DNA of 64,000 nt from CAUZFZ01 sp963579025 (GTDB lineage: Bacteria; Planctomycetota; Planctomycetia; Planctomycetales; Planctomycetaceae): NCBI GenBank assembly GCA_963579025.1, contig CAUZFZ010000015.1, positions 29,108 through 93,107 on the forward strand, written 5' to 3'. The notes under the pieces are model-generated. The model was given only the letters and a program-made list of their open reading frames with translations. It made no database searches and had not been told where the DNA came from. Of the stretch, positions 24,548 to 34,600 are shown piece by piece. The position numbers and the translations under genes were made by a program. Within the stretch, counting starts at the first letter, position 1. The number at the start of each line of letters is the position of its first letter.

Positions 24548-25027
24548 TCACTTCAGGGGCGCAACAAAGTGCACCTGCCGTGAGACCTCCTGGAACCCGC
24601 AGTCCGTATAAAGATGATTGCCGGTCCCGTTCTGTTCGAGCGTCTCGATTTTCGCGTGAGACAGCCCGGCGTCTCGGAACCGGGCCATCACCAGTTCGAT
24701 CAGCCGACGACCAGTGCCCTGACCTCGGCATTCGGGCACCAGGCTGATGTTGGGGATATGTCCGATGCCGGCCTCGTGGTCCATCCAACTGGAGATGAAC
24801 CCGACGACTTGCCCGGATTGCTCGGCGACAATGATGCCGTCCGGCTCGCGGCCGGCATCGACGTCCAGGTGGCGGGCCTTCCGCCACTGCCAGTCGTGGC
24901 CGTTGATCGGACCAAACAGCCGCTCGATACCCTGATCGATCGATACGCCGTCAAACGCCTCGACCATGATCTGTTTGAGGACCGGCAGATCCTCCGGCCG
25001 GTAGGTTCGAAACTCAACGTTGTCCAT
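24548..25027 (-). CDS. GNAT-family N-acetyltransferase
   Basis: This 159-residue protein has the full GNAT fold: the N-terminal strand FRTYRPEDLPVLKQI, the central strand GQVVGFISSWMDHE, the acetyl-CoA pyrophosphate loop SLVPECRGQGTGRRLIELVM and the C-terminal NGTGNHLYTDCGFQEVSR. It would transfer an acetyl group from acetyl-CoA to an amine. The substrate cannot be inferred, since the closest features are shared by RimI-like and small-molecule enzymes. It sits 42 bases downstream of the PQQ/EF-hand gene and 7 bases upstream of the ankyrin gene, so the three may form one transcript. Confidence 0.92.
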   Translation of the reverse strand: MDNVEFRTYRPEDLPVLKQIMVEAFDGVSIDQGIERLFGPINGHDWQWRKARHLDVDAGREPDGIIVAEQSGQVVGFISSWMDHEAGIGHIPNISLVPECRGQGTGRRLIELVMARFRDAGLSHAKIETLEQNGTGNHLYTDCGFQEVSRQVHFVAPLK

Positions 25028-25069
25028 GGCCGAGCTGCCTCCGATTGACGATTGGTCAGCTGCGAACCG

Positions 25070-26545
25070 TCAATCAGCCGCCACACAGATCAGGTGCTGT
25101 CGCGTGCGGATGAACAGGGCTCCGTCGGCAATGGCCGGAGTTCCCAGTACGGGATCGCCCATGTCGTTCTTCGCCAAGATTTCAAACTCCGGCGAGTTCT
25201 TCAGCACAACGATGTTGCCGTTCTCGCCGGCCACGTAGATTTTTCCGTCACCCAGAATCGGTGATGCAAAGTAGTCACCTTCGTTCTGAATCCGCTTCGG
25301 CTGCCCGCATGGTTCGCCGGACTTAGTCGAGAAACACGTCGCAATGCCGCCGCCTTTGATCAGCAGCATGCGCCCATCGGCCACGAGCGGTGACACGATG
25401 TGATCCGTGTACTTGGTTGGTTTCTTCCACACGACGTGTGTTTTGGTCACGTCTCCACGACCGCCACCTTTAACGGCGATCACGAATTCGTCGGCCGGTT
25501 CCTTCACGTCGAACCGCGCACCCGCAAAGTTGTCGGGATGCAGAAACGCTGCATCCAGTTCAGCGCCTTCGAGCAAACCGTCCTTGTTCTTGTCTCCGCG
25601 ATCGAAAGTCCGTTTAAAGAACTCCTCAGGAATCGGACGTTTCCCGACGAACGCCTGCATCTCCGCTTTCGTCAACTTGCCGTCGTTGTTGCCCCCGTAC
25701 TGCTGGTCGGAGGTGGCAAGCCACTGATTGGCGATTCCACTGCTCTGCAGTGAGATGTAGATCACACCGTCATGGCTGACGGGAGTGGTCTTAATGTTTC
25801 GCAACAGTGTCCGGGCTTTCCACAATCGCTTGCCGGTGGCCGGGTCGTAACCGATTAGCAGTCCCGTGCCTCCGACGACGATCTCATCTCCGTCGGGAGT
25901 TTCACAAATAACTGGATGTGAATAGTTGACCGCCATGTCACGCCGGTCATCTTTCCACACAATGTCGCCATTTGATTTATTGAAGGCGTAGAACGCCGGA
26001 TACAGGTCGTCATCCTGCACGAACAGGACTTTGTCTTTGTACAGAGTGGGTGACATCCCCGGTCCCCACTTGAAGACGAAATACGGCACAGGCAGTTCCT
26101 TTTGCCACACGTCCTGACCGGACTTTGCGTCAACACAGATCATGCCCAGTGTGCTGAAGTAGAAGTAAACGTGTTCCGCATCGGCCGCCGGGGTTGTCGC
26201 AGCGTGACTGTTCGTCTTATGCACATCCGGCAGATCACCTGCGGGCCACGTGCGCTTCCACAATTCCTTTCCGGACTTTGCGTCGTACGCGAACAGACCA
26301 ACGGTCTTTTCGTCGACCATACCCGACGTAAACACTCGCCCGGCCGCCACAACCGGACACCCGATGCCTTCACCCGGACTCGCCTTCCAGCGGACGTTCT
26401 CTGTATCAGAGAACTTTGTTGGCAGAGGTCGTGTCGACGACGAGACGCCGTTGCAGTTCGGACCGCGGAACTGCGGCCAGTCCTCAGCATGGGTAGCCGA
26501 GAAACCGAGCAGTACCAGGACGCAGATTGAAGCACTGATTCGCAT
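25070..26545 (-). CDS. Secreted PQQ-like beta-propeller with inserted EF-hands
   Basis: This 491-residue secreted protein has a signal peptide (MRISASICVLVLLGFSATHA), then the WPQFRGPNCNGVSS opening typical of planctomycete outer-membrane PQQ-repeat proteins. Propeller blades show as AYDAKSGKELWKRTW, CVDAKSGQDVWQKELP, AFNKSNGDIVWKDD and GYDPATGKRLWKAR. Between blades, about residues 285-340, are two EF-hand-like calcium motifs, NNDGKLTKAEMQAF and DKNKDGLLEGAELDAAF. The last blades follow, ending IADGALFIRTRQHLICV. It probably is a non-catalytic relative of BamB/quinoprotein propellers; no quinone-binding residue set was identified. The start ATG directly precedes the leader. Confidence 0.88.
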   Translation of the reverse strand: MRISASICVLVLLGFSATHAEDWPQFRGPNCNGVSSSTRPLPTKFSDTENVRWKASPGEGIGCPVVAAGRVFTSGMVDEKTVGLFAYDAKSGKELWKRTWPAGDLPDVHKTNSHAATTPAADAEHVYFYFSTLGMICVDAKSGQDVWQKELPVPYFVFKWGPGMSPTLYKDKVLFVQDDDLYPAFYAFNKSNGDIVWKDDRRDMAVNYSHPVICETPDGDEIVVGGTGLLIGYDPATGKRLWKARTLLRNIKTTPVSHDGVIYISLQSSGIANQWLATSDQQYGGNNDGKLTKAEMQAFVGKRPIPEEFFKRTFDRGDKNKDGLLEGAELDAAFLHPDNFAGARFDVKEPADEFVIAVKGGGRGDVTKTHVVWKKPTKYTDHIVSPLVADGRMLLIKGGGIATCFSTKSGEPCGQPKRIQNEGDYFASPILGDGKIYVAGENGNIVVLKNSPEFEILAKNDMGDPVLGTPAIADGALFIRTRQHLICVAAD

Positions 26546-26651
26546 GATCGACTCCGGACATGACGGGAGAGTTTTGCGACGAAGCTGGAACGCTGATTCT
26601 TACTGATTCGATTAGCGAAGATCAGCGACAATTAGTGTTCCTTCCACCCGT

Positions 26652-27794
26652 TCAAGACGACTTCTGCCTGTCGAGAATGGGCTGCAGTATTTTCTGAAAT
26701 GCTTCAGCCTGTCGGTAGAAGCCAAGGTCGGTCGGGTGTGAACTGTCGACCGTGCCTTCACCATCGTCACCGATCAGGTCTTCGCCTTCGATGTAGTACA
26801 GGTTGTCATCCCCGGCCGCCTTCAGTCGGCCGAACGCCGCTTTCAGAGCGACTCGACTGGTCTCGTTGCGTTGTCGCTTTGACGTGATCAGGAACGAGTC
26901 CGCGTAGCTGCGGTCCTCGACCAGGACGATGGGTGTGTCCGGATGAGCCGCCCGCAGGATCTTCACCACCGGTTCGGTTTGAGCTGTCACAACGTCCGGT
27001 CCGATATTCGGCAGGCAGTCCAGCACATAGACCGAGACGTCGAGTTCGGCCATCAGCTTCGCGACCTCGTCCTCCATACGTCCGTTGCCGGAGAAACCGA
27101 GATTGATCACAGGAGCATCCAGCCAGCGTCCCAGAATGGCCGTGTGGACCATTCCCGTACGGGATGCGCAGCCACCCTGCGTAATCGACGTGCCATAAAA
27201 CACAATCGGTTTGAGACCCGACTTTCGAGGAGCTGCCTTCCACAACTTCGCTGCCGCGGGCAATCCGAGGGACACCGATTCGACACCATTATACAGCGGC
27301 AGGTAAAGCATGAACTCCCGTCGGCCGGCCGGAATCCCACCGACAAGCCGTGCTTTGTTTTCCTGCGCAGTCGGTCGGCCCACTGCCAGCCAACGCCACT
27401 TACCATCGACTTTCACATACAGGTCCAAGCCGCTGACTCCCGTGGCCGCCATGTGGTTCATGGCAAGGTTTGCCGAGCGCAGCTTCCAGGTCGCGTGAAT
27501 CTCTGTGGCGTCGGTTTCGAACCGTACGGCCAGTCCAGCGGAGTGACGACTCAAACCCCACACCGACGCGCGAACCAGTTTTTCAGCACGCCCAGGCAAG
27601 CGATCGAACGGAGCCGCCGTGTCTGCCCAGCCCTGGCCTTCGACGCCCAGCACACGAACGTCATGCCACGCCACGCCGTCTCTGACGTCAGCGGATGACG
27701 GATCAATTTGCTCACCAGCCTGTAGCGGTGAAACTGCTGTCAGCGCGACGCTCAACATTGCCACCGAACAGCAAACACGAGAAAAGGCATTCAT
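26652..27794 (-). CDS. Secreted SGNH/GDSL-family hydrolase
   Basis: This 380-residue protein has a signal peptide (to about residue 26), an N-terminal beta-sandwich of about 150 residues, and an SGNH hydrolase domain. The catalytic Ser is S203 in VFYGTSITQGG, the oxyanion residues lie near NLGFSGNGRME, and the Asp-His pair is D350 and H353 in VDSSHPTDLG. This two-domain layout matches secreted esterases of planctomycetes and Bacteroidota that remove acyl groups from polysaccharides. The substrate is inferred only. It is flanked by intergenic gaps of 106 and 122 bases, so it is probably transcribed alone. Confidence 0.92.
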   Translation of the reverse strand: MNAFSRVCCSVAMLSVALTAVSPLQAGEQIDPSSADVRDGVAWHDVRVLGVEGQGWADTAAPFDRLPGRAEKLVRASVWGLSRHSAGLAVRFETDATEIHATWKLRSANLAMNHMAATGVSGLDLYVKVDGKWRWLAVGRPTAQENKARLVGGIPAGRREFMLYLPLYNGVESVSLGLPAAAKLWKAAPRKSGLKPIVFYGTSITQGGCASRTGMVHTAILGRWLDAPVINLGFSGNGRMEDEVAKLMAELDVSVYVLDCLPNIGPDVVTAQTEPVVKILRAAHPDTPIVLVEDRSYADSFLITSKRQRNETSRVALKAAFGRLKAAGDDNLYYIEGEDLIGDDGEGTVDSSHPTDLGFYRQAEAFQKILQPILDRQKSS

Positions 27795-27916
27795 GGCGTT
27801 GCTCTCCTACTCTCTTCAGCAGACGGATAAGTCGTTCGTTCCGTTAGCACGATCGTAGAGGCGCGCCTGCAGACAGACAAACGAGGCGCATGTGCTGATC
27901 AGCCGAAACGCTGCAT

Positions 27917-28594
27917 TCATTCGGCAGGGATTGAATCGAGATGACCGACTCGTGTTTCGCCGGTCTCTCTTGCCTGCCAGAAGTCACCGGACTCGACGTC
28001 CAGGCACGTCAGCCAACCGTCGCCGTAGACCCATGTATCGATGCAGATGGTGTGCCCGGCGTTGAGCGGCCAGCCCGACTTCTGGGCTGTGTGTCCGCAG
28101 ATCACTGTCTTGCCGGAACAGTGAGGCACGGGGTCACGCAGTTTTTCCCAGTAGAGCCAGTTGTCGTCCTGTTGCGACGGCGGACGATCCGAGCGCAGCG
28201 TCGCGTGCACAAAGATGTGAGTATCGGTCTCGTAGTACTTGCGACAATCCGACGTCAGAAACCGGCGATGAGACTCGGGCACATGGCGATCATCGCTGGA
28301 TCCGTATGACAGCAGCGTCTCTGCTCCACCCACCGCCAGCCAGAGGTCGAGCATGCCGCTTTCCTGATCCGGATTCAGGAACATCAGGTCGTGATTCCCA
28401 CGCAGTGGAATCAGATGCCCACCAGCGTGACGTTCGATTAACCAGTCCAGCACTCCCTTCGAATCGGGACCGCGATCCACATAGTCGCCCAGCGTGATAA
28501 GCGTGTCGTCATCCCGTAGCGGGACGAAGTTCATCAGCGTCTGCAACGCTGTTAGACAACCGTGAATGTCCCCGATCGCGAATGTCCGTGTCAT
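27917..28594 (-). CDS. PPP-type serine/threonine phosphatase
   Basis: This 225-residue metallophosphoesterase contains the family signatures in order: GDIHG (residues 8-12), GDYVDRG (36-42) and GNHD (about 66-69), then the later ligand His in FVHATL and ICGHTAQ. These residues hold the two-metal centre. The size fits bacterial PrpA/PrpB/ApaH-like phosphatases. It may dephosphorylate Ser/Thr/Tyr-phosphorylated proteins or Ap4A-type nucleotides; sequence alone does not separate these. The protein is cytoplasmic. It is divergent from the NHL protein gene, with 178 bases between the starts. Confidence 0.92.
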   Translation of the reverse strand: MTRTFAIGDIHGCLTALQTLMNFVPLRDDDTLITLGDYVDRGPDSKGVLDWLIERHAGGHLIPLRGNHDLMFLNPDQESGMLDLWLAVGGAETLLSYGSSDDRHVPESHRRFLTSDCRKYYETDTHIFVHATLRSDRPPSQQDDNWLYWEKLRDPVPHCSGKTVICGHTAQKSGWPLNAGHTICIDTWVYGDGWLTCLDVESGDFWQARETGETRVGHLDSIPAE

Positions 28595-28772
28595 GCGAAT
28601 CGCAAGCTCGCCTCGTACTTGAGCATCGTTGCCGCCATTAACTTCCGGAAGTGACTATCGACGACCGGGCGTGGGAGTTTTACGGTTCAGACGCTCGTCA
28701 CTTGGGGCCAGCAATGAAATCATACGTTTTGTCCATCACAACTGTCAGGCTTGCAGATCCAGGGACGAGTAC

Positions 28773-31652
28773 ATGAAGTCATATCTGGGTGTGTCACTCC
28801 TTCTGATCCAGCCTTTTTCCGGGCTGGACGCAGCGGCAGACGACTATGCCACTCTTCGCGTTCAACGTCGGGAAGTCTTTGAGTTCACCCAGGCACCAAC
28901 GGTTGTGAGGGATGGCGATCGGGTCACGATTCGATTTGCATCGAAAGCATACTGTGACGCTACGATTGCCATCGAAGATGCTCAACGGCAGATCATTCGG
29001 CACCTTGCATCGGGTGTCCTTGGCAAGAATGCTCCGGAGCCATTTCAGAAGAACTCGTTGACACAGGTTGTGCAGTGGGACGGCAAGGACGACCGGGGAC
29101 GGTATGTCGACAGTCTCGACAAACTGACGGTCCGGGTTTCGCTCGGCCTGAAGCCACAACTTGAACGAACTCTGTTGTGGAGCCCCCATCGGCGGTTCGG
29201 AAGCATGCCTCTGCTGGCGGCCGGCCCAGAGGGGATCTATGTCTACGATGGCCGTGGCGTCGATTTCGTCCGCCTGTTCGACCATCACGGCGATTACGTC
29301 CGCAGCCTGTATCCGTTTCCACGTGAGACCGTTAAACGAGTCGAAGGACTCAACTGGTACGACTTCCCTCAGGGTTACCGCCTGCCACGCAAGGGCGGGC
29401 TGTATCAACTGACACTTCTGACATCAGGCGAGAACTTCCATTCGGGTAATCACGCCATTGGTCGCGGTGGCGTCGGCGCCAGCGCGATGTGCCTGCAGGG
29501 TGATCGATTGGCTCTGGGCCAGATTCAGGTCAATCGGTTGAATACCGACGGCAGCACGGGTGACCTGCCACTCGCCGGTCCACGGCTTGGACATACGATG
29601 GACAGTGTTGCCGGCGAACGATCGGTAACGGTCGGCCCCAGCAGCATTGCATTCAGCCCGGACGGCAAAACGCTTTATGCCACGGCCTGGCTGTGGCGTA
29701 CGGGAAGCTGGAGAAAAGTCCCTGGGTGCCATCATGTTGTTCTGAAAATGAACTACGAGAAGAACGAAGAACCCACGGTCTTTAAGGGACACGCGACGGA
29801 GCACGGAATGGACAACGATCACTTCCGCGTACCCACCTCAGTGGCAACCGACCAGAGCGGACGCGTCTACGTCTCGGATTTCTTCAACAACCGTGTGCAG
29901 GTTTTCGAGGCCACAGGTCAGTTGCTCGGCTCGATCGAAGCTCTCAATCCAGCGAAGGTCTGTGTGCATCAGAAGACCGGTGAGATTTGGATCTTCTCCT
30001 ACCCGGTTGTCGGAGTGCCATACGACATCCACAAGCAGCAACGCTATGACCCGCTGAAGATCGAACATACTGTCACTCGGTTCTCCGCGTTCCCGAATTC
30101 CACAAAACTGTCCCACGAGCCGTTTCCATTGGGCTTCGCCGATCCAATGGGATTCGAATTAGCGGGACACCTTTATCGAGTCGAACTCGATAGTTGGGCC
30201 GACGAACCCACCGTCTGGGTGGTGGGAAGAAAACACGAGGCACGCGGTGCGGAACTCAACTTCAACGGTGGATTCCGCAAGAACGAAGTGAACACGGAAC
30301 TGTGGAAATCGGGTGTTCGCATTCAACGCAGAGTGAATGGCAAGTGGGATGTGGTCAGATCGTTTGGTGAGGACACTGCCACAAAAGTGCTGCGACCGTC
30401 CCCGCCGAAGCACAACATCCAACGTCTGATCGTGAACCCAGCTACGGGTAAACTCTACGTGGCTGAGGCAGACAGCGGACCGACCATCAAGTCGTCGAAC
30501 GACTGGTTGGAAATTGACCCCGAAGCAGGCGACAGCAGCATCAGGATCGTCAAGCTGCCATTCAATGCGCTGGAAGGCGCTTTCGATCAGGATGGTCTGG
30601 TCTACCTGCGCACCACCGACAAAATCGTCCGGTATTCATTTCCCGACTTCCGTGAAGTTCCCTGGGATTACGGCGAAGAAGTGCCACAAATTGGTAATGA
30701 GAACGGAATCTATGGGCGATCCAGTGCCGTCAAATCGGCATTGCAGATGCCGTCCACTTCGCCAGTCTGCTATCACCAGGGCGGATTCGATGTGTCGCCC
30801 CGAGGTGATGTGATCGCCAGTTGCGCCTATCGGTTCGTTGGCATCAGTTCGGGACGCCTGAGTCGACACGGCAAAGAGGTGCATGAGCGCCAGGTCTACA
30901 AGCCTCGTATTTACCCGGGGCGGGTTGTCAATTCGACGTCACCCTGCATACACATCTGGGACAGGCACGGGCAACTGAAAGTAGAAGACGCCGTTCCTGG
31001 AGTGGGTCAGTGCGACGGAATCGGACTTGATCGAAATGGTGACATCTACGTCATGCATGCTCCCACACGCGCGTACAACGGCAAGCGATACTTCAATGAG
31101 ATGTCACAAACACTCATGAAAGTTACTCCAGGAAACCAGAGAGGGAAGGTCGTCTCGTCGCAGGGATCCCCCGTTGTTCTGGGCGAGACCAACGCACCGA
31201 ATCGTCCGCCAGACGTCCAATCAACACGTCATGGCAAGGCATGGGTCGAAGACGCTGCCTGGTTGTATGGCGGCGTCGGGTTTGCCGGATTCAACATGAT
31301 CGGTCACGGAGGTGGGTGTGCCTGCTGGTTTTCGCGGTTCAAGCTCGATTACTTCGCCAGGTCAATCGCCCCCGAACCACATCAGTTTCGAGTCGCAGTC
31401 GTCGATTCCGCCGGCAATCTGATTCTCCGCATTGGACGGTATGGCAACATTGAAGACGGCAAACCATTGATCGAAGACGATGGCCCGCCAAACACCCACA
31501 GCATCGGTGGCGACGAGGTTTCCCTGATGCATGCCTGCTTTGTCGGGACTCACACCGACCGTCGCATATTTATCAGTGATCTGGGAAACCAACGCATCGT
31601 TTCCGTAAAGCTGAACTACCACACGGAAGAGCGAATCCCGCTGAAACGATAG
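28773..31652 (+). CDS. Secreted NHL-repeat protein with FlgD-like Ig domain (paralogue 4)
   Basis: This 959-residue protein has a signal peptide (MKSYLGVSLLLIQPFSGLDA) at ATG 28773; the frame extends to 28629 but the leader starts here. It has the same layout as the three tandem genes at 45-54 kb: strand RREVFEFTQAPTV, then KAYCDATIAIED (C61) and HLASGVLGKNAP. A FlgD-type motif WDGKDDRGRYVD (102-113) comes next, followed by an NHL propeller (for example DQSGRVYVSDFFNNRVQVFE). The motifs WDYGEE and GGGCACW (C849, C851) lead to a terminal blade, THTDRRIFISDLGNQRIV. It is divergent from the phosphatase and convergent with the 13-gene cluster, 29 bases from its end. Function unknown. Confidence 0.85.
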   Translation: MKSYLGVSLLLIQPFSGLDAAADDYATLRVQRREVFEFTQAPTVVRDGDRVTIRFASKAYCDATIAIEDAQRQIIRHLASGVLGKNAPEPFQKNSLTQVVQWDGKDDRGRYVDSLDKLTVRVSLGLKPQLERTLLWSPHRRFGSMPLLAAGPEGIYVYDGRGVDFVRLFDHHGDYVRSLYPFPRETVKRVEGLNWYDFPQGYRLPRKGGLYQLTLLTSGENFHSGNHAIGRGGVGASAMCLQGDRLALGQIQVNRLNTDGSTGDLPLAGPRLGHTMDSVAGERSVTVGPSSIAFSPDGKTLYATAWLWRTGSWRKVPGCHHVVLKMNYEKNEEPTVFKGHATEHGMDNDHFRVPTSVATDQSGRVYVSDFFNNRVQVFEATGQLLGSIEALNPAKVCVHQKTGEIWIFSYPVVGVPYDIHKQQRYDPLKIEHTVTRFSAFPNSTKLSHEPFPLGFADPMGFELAGHLYRVELDSWADEPTVWVVGRKHEARGAELNFNGGFRKNEVNTELWKSGVRIQRRVNGKWDVVRSFGEDTATKVLRPSPPKHNIQRLIVNPATGKLYVAEADSGPTIKSSNDWLEIDPEAGDSSIRIVKLPFNALEGAFDQDGLVYLRTTDKIVRYSFPDFREVPWDYGEEVPQIGNENGIYGRSSAVKSALQMPSTSPVCYHQGGFDVSPRGDVIASCAYRFVGISSGRLSRHGKEVHERQVYKPRIYPGRVVNSTSPCIHIWDRHGQLKVEDAVPGVGQCDGIGLDRNGDIYVMHAPTRAYNGKRYFNEMSQTLMKVTPGNQRGKVVSSQGSPVVLGETNAPNRPPDVQSTRHGKAWVEDAAWLYGGVGFAGFNMIGHGGGCACWFSRFKLDYFARSIAPEPHQFRVAVVDSAGNLILRIGRYGNIEDGKPLIEDDGPPNTHSIGGDEVSLMHACFVGTHTDRRIFISDLGNQRIVSVKLNYHTEERIPLKR

Positions 31653-31681
31653 GACATGCGGCTCCCGCGTCGCAATTGGGA

Positions 31682-34600
31682 CTACTGGCTCAACTGGTCC
31701 CTGGTCAACATGACGAGTCGACCGTTCTGAACTGTTGTGCTGACACGTCCGTGTATGTCGTAAGGACCAACGCCCTTCATCTTCAGCGTGTGTTCCATCG
31801 CACCGTTGTCGATGTTGAATGCCTTGAGTTCAAAGTCCTGGCGATCGGCGACTCGGGCAATCATGTGACTGCCGAAGACGCGGGGAAGTAGCGTGACCTG
31901 CGGCTTCGCCTGATAACCTGTGACTTCCGTTCGAAAAATCAACTCGCCCGTCTCGCAGTTCCTTGACGTGAAGTAGAACGCCTGACCGGGATGCGGTTCG
32001 ATCCCATAGATACGTTCGCCCTCCATGAACATCGAGTGCAACGGGCGCGGCGATTGCGAGTTCTTCGGATCGGTTGACCACAACAACTCGCCAGTCTCAG
32101 CGGACAGCATGTGGATCGCCTTCTGGTCGTAATCTTCTTTCAGAACGGCGACATACTTGTCTCCCAGTGCAAAACGCAGTGGTGGAGTGCGCGTCGCGTC
32201 GTTGTTGTCGATCAGTCGCTTCCAGACAATCTCCAGTCGATCCGTGTCGATCAGGATGTAGTACCAGCCGTCTGTCACGACGAGCTGGTTGTTGCGACGC
32301 GCAGTTGGCAGAGCTGACGGGCCGTCTTCCAGCAACGGATGATCTTCCAGCATGCTCAGGTCGGGCAAGTCCAGTCGACCAATCAGGCTGCCAGTTGCTC
32401 GGTAACGGACGGTCATATTGAACGGAAGCTTTCGAACGCTGACCATGCGGTCGCCGTCCATGTAGGGCGGAATGTAAAGGTCTCCAAGCTCCTGAGCCTG
32501 CCAGGCGACTTCGCCGATGGCAATATCCGTTGGAACGTACAATGCGATGGATTCGACCTTCCCGGACAACAGCAGCAAATCACCGCTGAGTACAGCGCTG
32601 CGAATCTCAAAGTCGAACGGCACTCGATATCGCCAGCGAAGTGACCCATCGTCCAATGACAATGCCAGAACATCGTACAGGCCGTGAACCAGGACGAGGT
32701 CACCGTAAACGAACGCGGTGAAGAAGCCGGGCTCCTGTCCTTTGCCCTTCAATCTCAATTCATCGGTCTGCCAGGCAACTTCACCCGTATTCAATTCTCG
32801 GGCCGTAACGACGAACTTGTTATCCAGACGCTTGCGGACGCGCGTGGCAAGGAACATCAACTGCGGCTGGATCAACCGGTTACCTCGGCGCTCCATAACC
32901 AGTCTGGCGGCAGTTTCCTCTTCGTCGAACTCCACTTCCCTCGATTCCTGGGGCAGTGTGATTGCGCGTTCAACAGCATCGGAAGGAGTGGGGGCAACCT
33001 GATCTCGCAGGCCGTCGGGGAGTTTCAGATCTGAAACACGAGCAACGTCCGCCAATTGCCACATCTGCTGACGACCCTGTGGCGTTTTGTTCTCAACTGC
33101 CTGCTTCAGCAAACGGTCGAGCGTCGTCTGAGCGGCCGAAGCACCAGGGAATTCCCCGAGTAGTTGCATGAGTTCATCGTCAGGTTTGCCAGTCAGCGTC
33201 TCCGCCGCCAACTGGTCGGACGATTCTACGAACTCGTCGGACCGTCGCTTCTGTCTGCGGAGACGAAGCGCCGCCAACTCACCGGCTCGCAGTGTCAGGG
33301 ACTTCGGCAGCGGCGACACCGTGCTTAAGTAAAGCGGCAGGCTCCGTTTCATCAGGGCCAGGCTGCTGCTCATCTCTTTCGCGTACAGCGATTTCGAGAG
33401 GAAACTACCGTAGTGATCAAGGACGCTTTCGGCGGCGCCCAGCACTTGACGACTCTCAGCGGCGGCCACGGCTGAAATCGGATACTCGTGCTCACCATAG
33501 GTGTTGATGACAATTCGCAGGGCCTTGGCGGCCGATTCCAGATCGCCGCGACGCTCGTAAGCATCGGCCACCGCGAACAGGGTTTCAATTTCTTCCGCCA
33601 ACGTGCCCGCGGTGCGACTCATACCCAGGCAGTTCTGCAGCTCCTCGCCTACTCTTCCTGAGCGAATTGCCTGACGAGCCAAGCGCAAATGTACGCCATA
33701 CAGTTGCTGATTGATCGCCGCGCGAAAATCGAGGTCTTCTGAAGAAATCGTGTTCAGACACTGCTGCAGCAGATCGGCCGCTGCCTGCATGCGAGTCTCG
33801 GCCACAGCCAGTTCGGCTTTCGCAAAATCGCCAGCGGGATCGTTTCGTGTTTGTATTGTGGCGCCGACGGCATCACGGTCGTAGACCATGCTGACCGAGC
33901 GGGCGGAGATGCGCAGCTCGAATGTTTCGCCGAAGCGTTCGACCGTCTGACGTGCAAAGGGCAGAAACGGCCCGTGTTTATTTTCCGGGACCGTGTCGGC
34001 GACGACGTCCTTGAGCATCTTGATCCGCGCCGTCGTCTTTTCGTCCTTGACTGGGCTGTCTTCAAAAGCCTTCAGTTCGTCCGGGCCGTTGGTGTGAATG
34101 TCCGTGTCCGCTCGCGCCAGAATTTCCCCGCTGTAATAACGTCGAGCATCAACGATCTGACGCTGTTCAATATCCAGGCACGTGAGATTCGAGAAATATC
34201 CAAAGATCGGATAGGCCACGTAGCGAAAGCTGCTTAAGTAAACGCGTCCGTCCTGAGTCATGAAAGGGCGCGCTGCGAGTTCGAACCAGGCGTCGTTGCT
34301 GCGGTAGTGAAGCGTCGGCGATGCAAACACATAGTGCGTCATTACCGGGTGTGTTTCCGTGACTGTCAGGTCCGGTGACTCCCAGACGATCTCGCCGGTC
34401 GCTGGATCGAGCAGGTGGATTGGCGATGGAGAGCGGTGGGCCGGAATGTCCAGTTTTCTTCCCGTGTACGCGACGACCAGTTCGCCTTTCCTGGACATTC
34501 CCAGCAGGTAACCGCAACCCGAAGTCCGCTTGGCATGCGTCCAGAGCACCTTACCCGTTCGTCGGTCGATGCAGTAAATGGAATTCGTATCAACCGGCGT

